Shown: positions 60,175 to 64,000 of the stretch, piece after piece | Position numbering within the stretch: position 1 is the first letter of the stretch | Layout of the letters: each line of letters begins with the position of its first letter | Assembly (NCBI GenBank): GCA_050944355.1 | Contig: JBMNQX010000007.1 | Span: 35,166 to 99,165, forward strand | Direction of reading: 5' to 3' | Length of the DNA stretch: 64,000 nt | Source of the DNA: UBA4285 sp050944355 | GTDB taxonomy: Bacteria > Bacillota > Clostridia > Lachnospirales > Lachnospiraceae | Position numbers and translations under genes: made by a program | The notes under the pieces: model-generated | The model's database searches: none | What the model saw: the letters and a program-made list of their open reading frames with translations, nothing else | Told to the model about the DNA's origin: nothing

Positions 60175-62547
60175 TTGACACTCAGGGAACTGAAACAGGG
60201 AGAAACCGCGACAGTCACGAAAGTCGGCGGGCAGGGGGCACTGCGGCAGCACTTTCTTGACATGGGCGTTATACCGGGCGCGGAAGTGACACTCGTGAAG
60301 TTTGCCCCGATGGGCGATCCGATGGAGCTTCGGATTCACGGATATGAGTTGACGCTGCGCCTTGACGACGCGGCTCAGATTGAGATTGAAAATGTTCACA
60401 GGGAGAAACCGGAAGAACAGGCGCATTCTGATAAGAAAGAGCGTCATGAACGCCGCGAAACGCCAAACGCGACAGTTCATCCGGCTCTGGGCGAACCGGG
60501 AATTCACCATGTGAAAGGGAGCGGAAATCCGCTGCCGGAAGGGCATGTTCTGACATTTGCCCTGGTGGGCAACCAGAACAGCGGAAAAACGACGCTTTTT
60601 AATCAGCTTACCGGCGCGAATCAGCACGTCGGCAACTTTCCGGGCGTAACGGTCGACCGCAAGGACGGCGTGATCCGCGGACACAAGAACACAAAGATCA
60701 CGGACCTTCCCGGTATTTATTCGATGTCGCCGTATTCAAACGAAGAAATCGTGTCCCGCAATTTTGTCCTGCAGTCAAAGCCGGACGCGATTATCAATAT
60801 CGTTGATGCGACAAATATCGAGAGAAATCTGTATCTGACTATGCAGCTTCTCGAGATGGACCGCCCGATGGTCGTGGCTCTGAACATGATGGATGAAGTC
60901 ACCGGAAACGGCGGGAGCATCGCGGTCAACAAGATGGAAGAGATGCTCGGCGTTCCGGTTGTTCCGATTTCAGCCGCGAAAAATGAAGGCGTGGACGAGC
61001 TGATCACACACGCTCTCCACATCGCGCAGTATCAGGAAAAGCCGGAGCGGCAGGACTTCTGCTCGAAAGACGACAACGGAGGCGCGGTTCACCGCTGCCT
61101 GCACGCCGTCGGTGAGCTGATTTCCGACCACGCGCAGCGGGCCGGTCTGCCGGCGCGGTTTGCCGCGAGCAAAGCCATTGAGGGAGATAAGGACATCCTC
61201 GAAAGACTGGAGCTTGACCAGAATGAGCTGGAGACGCTTGAGCACATCACGCTTCAGATGGAAAAGGAGAGGGGACTGGACCGCAGCGCCGCGATTGCGG
61301 ATATGCGGTTTACGTTCATCGAGAAGGTCTGCAGCGCCTGCGTCGTCAAGCCGCAGGAGACAAAAGAGCACAAGCGCAGCGAGAAAATCGACAAAGTTCT
61401 CACCGGCAAATACACGGCCATCCCGATTTTCATCGGCATCATGGCCCTCGTGTTCTATCTGACGTTCAACGTCATCGGCGCGTTTCTGCAGAACCTGCTT
61501 GAAATCGGTATCAGCGCCCTCACCGATGTCGTCGATCAGGCACTCACCGCGGCCGGCGTGAGCGAAGTGCTGCACAGTCTGATTGTCGACGGTATTTTCG
61601 AGGGCGTCGGTTCGGTCCTGAGCTTCCTCCCGATCGTGGTGGTGATGTTTTTCTTCCTGTCACTTCTCGAGGACAGCGGCTATATCGCCCGCGTCGCCTT
61701 CTTCATGGACAAGCTTCTGCGAAAAATCGGCCTGTCCGGCCGAAGCATCGTGCCGCTTCTGATCGGCTTCGGCTGCTCGGTTCCGGCCATCATGTCGACC
61801 CGGACTCTGCCTTCTGAGCGCGACCGCCGCATGACGATTCTGCTGACGCCGTATATGAGCTGCACCGCCAAGCTGCCGATCTACGCGTTCTTTGTCAACG
61901 CGTTCTTCCCGGGGCATGGCGGCCTGATCATGACCGGTCTTTATGTTCTCGGCATTCTGGTCGGCATTCTGGTCGCGCTGCTCGACCGGCACACGATTTT
62001 CAAGGGCAATGCGATTCCATTTGTCATGGAACTGCCGAATTACCGTCTGCCGAGTCCCAAGAGCACGCTGCAGCTGATGTGGGAGAAGGCAAAGGATTTC
62101 CTGCAGAAGGCGTTCTCGGTGATCATGATCGCCACGGTCATCGTATGGTTCCTGCAGAAATTTGATTTCCGCCTGAATCTCGTGACGGATTCGTCCCAGA
62201 GTATCATGGCGTTTATCGCAAACCTGTTCGTGCCGATTTTCAAGCCGCTCGGGCTCGGCGACTGGAGAATTGTGACGTCGCTCCTCAGCGGTTTCATGGC
62301 AAAGGAGAGCGTTGTCTCGACGCTCGAGGTGCTCTTCAGCGCCGAGGGCGGCATTGCGGCGGCTATCACACCGCTGGCGGCCGGCTGTCTGCTGATATTC
62401 AGCCTTCTGTACACGCCGTGCGTCGCCGCGATCGCGGCCGTGCGCCGGGAACTCGGAATGCGCTGGGCTCTTCTTGTCATTGTATGGCAGTGCGTCGTCG
62501 CCTGGGTGGCGGCTTTCATTTTCCACTGTATTGCTATGCTGTTTTAA
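60175..62547 (+). CDS. feoB: ferrous iron transporter, FeoA-FeoB fusion
   Basis: A 790-residue fusion. Residues 1-75 are a FeoA SH3-like domain (LRQHFLDMGVIPGAEV), followed by a charged linker (about 80-120). The FeoB G-protein domain has G1 GNQNSGKTTLFN, G3 DLPGIYSMS and G4 NMMD. The membrane part has the Gate motifs with conserved Cys, GFGCSVPAIMSTRTL and YMSCTAKLPIYAFF. It imports Fe2+. The TTG start at 60175 gives the usual FeoA N-terminus (TLREL) and lies behind GGGAGGGG with long spacing. It is followed 15 bases later by a heavy-metal-associated protein. Confidence 0.95.
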   Translation: MTLRELKQGETATVTKVGGQGALRQHFLDMGVIPGAEVTLVKFAPMGDPMELRIHGYELTLRLDDAAQIEIENVHREKPEEQAHSDKKERHERRETPNATVHPALGEPGIHHVKGSGNPLPEGHVLTFALVGNQNSGKTTLFNQLTGANQHVGNFPGVTVDRKDGVIRGHKNTKITDLPGIYSMSPYSNEEIVSRNFVLQSKPDAIINIVDATNIERNLYLTMQLLEMDRPMVVALNMMDEVTGNGGSIAVNKMEEMLGVPVVPISAAKNEGVDELITHALHIAQYQEKPERQDFCSKDDNGGAVHRCLHAVGELISDHAQRAGLPARFAASKAIEGDKDILERLELDQNELETLEHITLQMEKERGLDRSAAIADMRFTFIEKVCSACVVKPQETKEHKRSEKIDKVLTGKYTAIPIFIGIMALVFYLTFNVIGAFLQNLLEIGISALTDVVDQALTAAGVSEVLHSLIVDGIFEGVGSVLSFLPIVVVMFFFLSLLEDSGYIARVAFFMDKLLRKIGLSGRSIVPLLIGFGCSVPAIMSTRTLPSERDRRMTILLTPYMSCTAKLPIYAFFVNAFFPGHGGLIMTGLYVLGILVGILVALLDRHTIFKGNAIPFVMELPNYRLPSPKSTLQLMWEKAKDFLQKAFSVIMIATVIVWFLQKFDFRLNLVTDSSQSIMAFIANLFVPIFKPLGLGDWRIVTSLLSGFMAKESVVSTLEVLFSAEGGIAAAITPLAAGCLLIFSLLYTPCVAAIAAVRRELGMRWALLVIVWQCVVAWVAAFIFHCIAMLF

Positions 62548-62562
62548 GCAAGTAAGGAAATT

Positions 62563-62940
62563 ATGAATGCAGTATCGATTGTAATTCTGATTCTTGCTGC
62601 CGCAGCGATCGGCGCGGCAGCGGTGTTCACGGTTCGAAGAAGCCGCAGAGGAAGCGCCTGCTGCGGTGAACACACAAGCGTGAAAAAGCTGAAGGCGTCT
62701 GACACAAACCGCCGGCACTACGCGCACGAGGCCAGGGCGGAAATCACCGGCATGACGTGCGAAAATTGTGCCGTTAAAGTTCAGAACGCGCTGAATGCTC
62801 TGCCGGGTGTCATGGCGGATGTGAAGATAGACGGACGGAAGGCGAAGATCTATACAAAGGAACCTGTCGACGAAATGAGCATCCGTCAGGCCGTACACGG
62901 CGCCGGATACGGCGTGGGGAGTTTTACCGTGATCCGGTGA
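62563..62940 (+). CDS. membrane-anchored heavy-metal-associated (HMA) domain protein
   Basis: A 125-residue protein with one N-terminal membrane helix (residues about 5-25), a short Cys pair (SACCGEH) as in FeoB-associated Cys-rich proteins, and a C-terminal HMA domain with the metal motif GMTCENCAVK. The order resembles a fusion of the small FeoB partner with a copper/zinc-chaperone-like domain. It is co-transcribed with feoB and may handle metal at the inner face of the transporter. Confidence 0.85.
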   Translation: MNAVSIVILILAAAAIGAAAVFTVRRSRRGSACCGEHTSVKKLKASDTNRRHYAHEARAEITGMTCENCAVKVQNALNALPGVMADVKIDGRKAKIYTKEPVDEMSIRQAVHGAGYGVGSFTVIR

Positions 62941-62992
62941 CGCTTCCCGGATGTCCGGAAGTCCGATGGCGTTGGTTTAAGTGAAAACAAAA

Positions 62993-63088
62993 AAGGCTTC
63001 GGCACGTTCTGACGGATCCCTCTGCCGGCCGGGACTGACATTTGTCAGCCTGTCCGGCATGGGAGCCCGTCAATTGTGCAGGAGCCTT
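62993..63088. other. 96-base near-continuous hairpin (terminator of bioY or small palindromic element)
   Basis: Successive paired segments are AGGCT/AGCCT, GCAC/GTGC, TGACGG/CCGTCA, TGCCGG/CCGGCA and CTGACA/TGTCAG, with only short mismatched stretches between them, so nearly the whole 96 bases fold back on themselves. The tip contains CATTTGTCA. Read on the minus strand it is followed by CCTTTTTTGTTTT, so it can terminate bioY. It is far longer than the other terminators of the window. Confidence 0.75.
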
Positions 63089-63111
63089 ATTATTGTGATC
63101 TGATAAAAGTA

Positions 63112-63672
63112 TTATGCCATGACTCTCCGGAAGGCCGGCACGATCTGCGCGGCTATGACGGACTTGAGCAGATCGAGGGGCAGGAACGGCAAAAAGCCGG
63201 CGAGAAACGCAGCGCTAAGACTCAGGCTGTTGGCGGCCATCAGCCAGAACGTGCCGAACAGGTCGATGAACATGGCGCCGATGATGGCGGCGATGGTGTA
63301 GCGCAGACGGTTATAGGTGCGGCCGCGCAGGAGCGGCAGAAGAAGGCCGACCAGCGGGAACACGACGGTGTAGCCGCCATACGGCAGCAGAAGATAGCCG
63401 AAACCGGATGCGCCGCCGATAAATACCGGAACTCCGACGATTCCCAGAAGCATCCACACGAAGATGATGAGAAATGCGTCAAGAGACGGGAACAGAAGCG
63501 CGATCAGGAGAATGACGAAATTCAGCAGCGTGATGTGCGGCGCGCCGGGAAGCGGCAGCGGAATGCTGATATACGCGGAAATGCAGAGAATGGCGGCAAA
63601 GAGCGCCATGGTCACGATTCGTTTCGTTGTGAAGTGCTTCGCGGAAGCACGGGTTGTGGCTGTTGAAGACAT
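63112..63672 (-). CDS. bioY: biotin transporter substrate-binding component BioY
   Basis: A 186-residue protein with six helices of the ECF S-component type. LFAAILCISAYISIPLPLPG at the start, and LLPYGGYTVVFP and FGTFWLMAANSLS later, are typical BioY segments. It should bind biotin and use a shared ECF energising module encoded elsewhere. The ATG at 63672 follows AAGGAG; the longer frame would run through the operator. A BirA-type operator lies in its promoter. Confidence 0.92.
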   Translation of the reverse strand: MSSTATTRASAKHFTTKRIVTMALFAAILCISAYISIPLPLPGAPHITLLNFVILLIALLFPSLDAFLIIFVWMLLGIVGVPVFIGGASGFGYLLLPYGGYTVVFPLVGLLLPLLRGRTYNRLRYTIAAIIGAMFIDLFGTFWLMAANSLSLSAAFLAGFLPFLPLDLLKSVIAAQIVPAFRRVMA

Positions 63673-63714
63673 TCTGATAACTCCTTTTCTTCTTGCAATT
63701 CTAAATCCGGGTTC

Positions 63715-63775
63715 ATTGTAAACAGGAGAAAATCGATTGTCAACCTTATGATTGCAAAAATGGTTGACAATCGAT
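63715..63775 (-). promoter_or_regulatory. bioY promoter overlapped by a BirA operator
   Basis: On the minus strand, TTGACA (63743-63738) and TACAAT (63720-63715) are exactly 17 bases apart. A perfect 14-base inverted repeat, ATCGATTGTCAACC at 63732-63745 and GGTTGACAATCGAT at 63762-63775, has a 16-base spacer, the geometry of BirA operators. The -35 lies within one arm. Biotin-loaded BirA should therefore repress bioY by promoter occlusion. Confidence 0.92.
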
Positions 63776-63947
63776 GCTTCGCAGAGTACGGTTTCAGAAA
63801 AGGTGTGTCTTTGACGGTTTTCTTGCCGCAGAGTCTTTATATAACAGGAGTAGTGCGATGTCATTTATAAGTGACTAAAACTTCCCATAACAAAATGGGC
63901 TTCGTACCTTGAAAACTCAATAATACAGGCAATCAGATAGGACCTTT

Positions 63948-64000
63948 ATGCCGCCAAACCCGCCTTTGCCAGTGAATTACGGATATACTCCGGAAGCTGA
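63948..64000 (+). CDS. start of an unrecognised reading frame running off the window
   Basis: An ATG at 63948 behind ATAGGACCTTT opens a Pro-rich N-terminus (MPPNPPLPVNYGYTPEA) that stays open to the last base. Seventeen residues are too few to recognise. The sequence ahead of it (CTTGAAAACTCAATAATAC) is more AT-rich than its neighbours. It could be a gene or part of a mobile element. Confidence 0.3.
   Translation, partial: MPPNPPLPVNYGYTPEA

Larger units (their letters stand above)
1282..63047. repeat. dispersed over-represented word CATTTGTCA
   Basis: By eye I count 22 copies of ATTTGTCA on both strands, 19 with a leading C. Plus strand CATTTGTCA starts at 1282, 18872, 26878, 35522, 38609, 45789, 48183, 53510, 62018 and 63039; minus strand copies start at 16918, 18418, 33971, 38302, 44465, 51977, 52708, 54641 and 57744. 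Copies without the C are at 17343, 28230 and 57732. The count was made by reading and could miss one or two. Twelve copies encode Phe-Val in one phase; the others are in other phases or intergenic. Confidence 0.75.

Noticed and set aside
63900..63947. Part of an rRNA spacer (CTTGAAAACT motif)
   Set aside because: Only a short similarity to spacer ends is seen, with no rRNA sequence before or after it.

Overview
The window looks like chromosome from an anaerobic Gram-positive bacterium of the class Clostridia, probably Lachnospiraceae-like. GC content is in the high 50s by eye. The basis is a T-box leader, a BirA operator over a bioY promoter, strong AGGAGG-type ribosome binding sites, GntR/FCD regulators, U-tailed intrinsic terminators, and oxygen-sensitive enzymes: several radical SAM and Fe-S proteins, a 2-hydroxyacyl-CoA dehydratase and FeoAB. 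I saw no rRNA, tRNA, CRISPR array, phage genes or complete insertion sequence. Most genes are intact and densely packed, often with ATGA overlaps.

Layout. (1) 1-2.4 kb: the end of an adenosine-deaminase-like protein with an extra C-terminal nucleotide-binding-like domain. (2) 2.4-4.6 kb, minus strand: GntR regulator, YhcH/YiaL protein, M28 peptidase. (3) 4.6-14.7 kb, plus strand: a second GntR regulator, then transporter, HyuA-like ATPase-fold protein, an unrecognised HExxH protein, YiaK-like dehydrogenase, second YhcH/YiaL protein, cyclase-type hydrolase, ketopantoate-reductase-like protein and zinc alcohol dehydrogenase. This reads as one catabolic locus of unknown substrate, with operator repeats between the divergent regulators. 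(4) 15-19.8 kb: GH31 glucosidase, Dabb protein, D-2-hydroxyacid dehydrogenase, SGNH hydrolase, AraC regulator. (5) 20-26.6 kb: amidohydrolase, AspT-type transporter, old-yellow-enzyme-type reductase, SDR and fumarate-reductase-like flavoprotein, a candidate reductive pathway for a small organic acid. (6) 26.7-36.2 kb: flippase, PrsW, RidA, epimerase, Nudix, a very large ABC transporter fusion, MATE pump. (7) 36.2-43.0 kb: a complete trp operon in the order D-C-F-B-A-E-G behind a tryptophan T-box. (8) 43-49.7 kb: a frameshifted MATE gene, TVP38 protein, aldo/keto reductase, glycosyltransferase, anaerobic sulfatase-maturase-like radical SAM enzyme, polysaccharide deacetylase. (9) 49.8-58.2 kb: arabinose-isomerase-like enzyme, lipoprotein barnase with barstar, histidine phosphatase, the AmmeMemoRadiSam pair, and a 2-hydroxyacyl-CoA dehydratase-type pair whose second protein is fused to its ATP-dependent activator. 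(10) 58.3-64 kb: DUF975 protein, HAD hydrolase, FeoA-FeoB fusion with a heavy-metal-binding protein, and bioY under BirA control.

The strongest unexplained signal is at sequence level. The 8-mer ATTTGTCA occurs about 22 times on the two strands, 19 of them as CATTTGTCA, where simple composition predicts one or two. It falls in several reading phases, in a terminator hairpin, at the tip of a 96-base hairpin, and as a palindromic pair, and it is absent between about 1.3 and 16.9 kb. It behaves like an uptake-type or chromosome-maintenance signal and should be counted genome-wide. The catabolic locus at 4.6-14.7 kb and the reductive cluster at 20-26.6 kb are the best candidates for undescribed metabolic systems.
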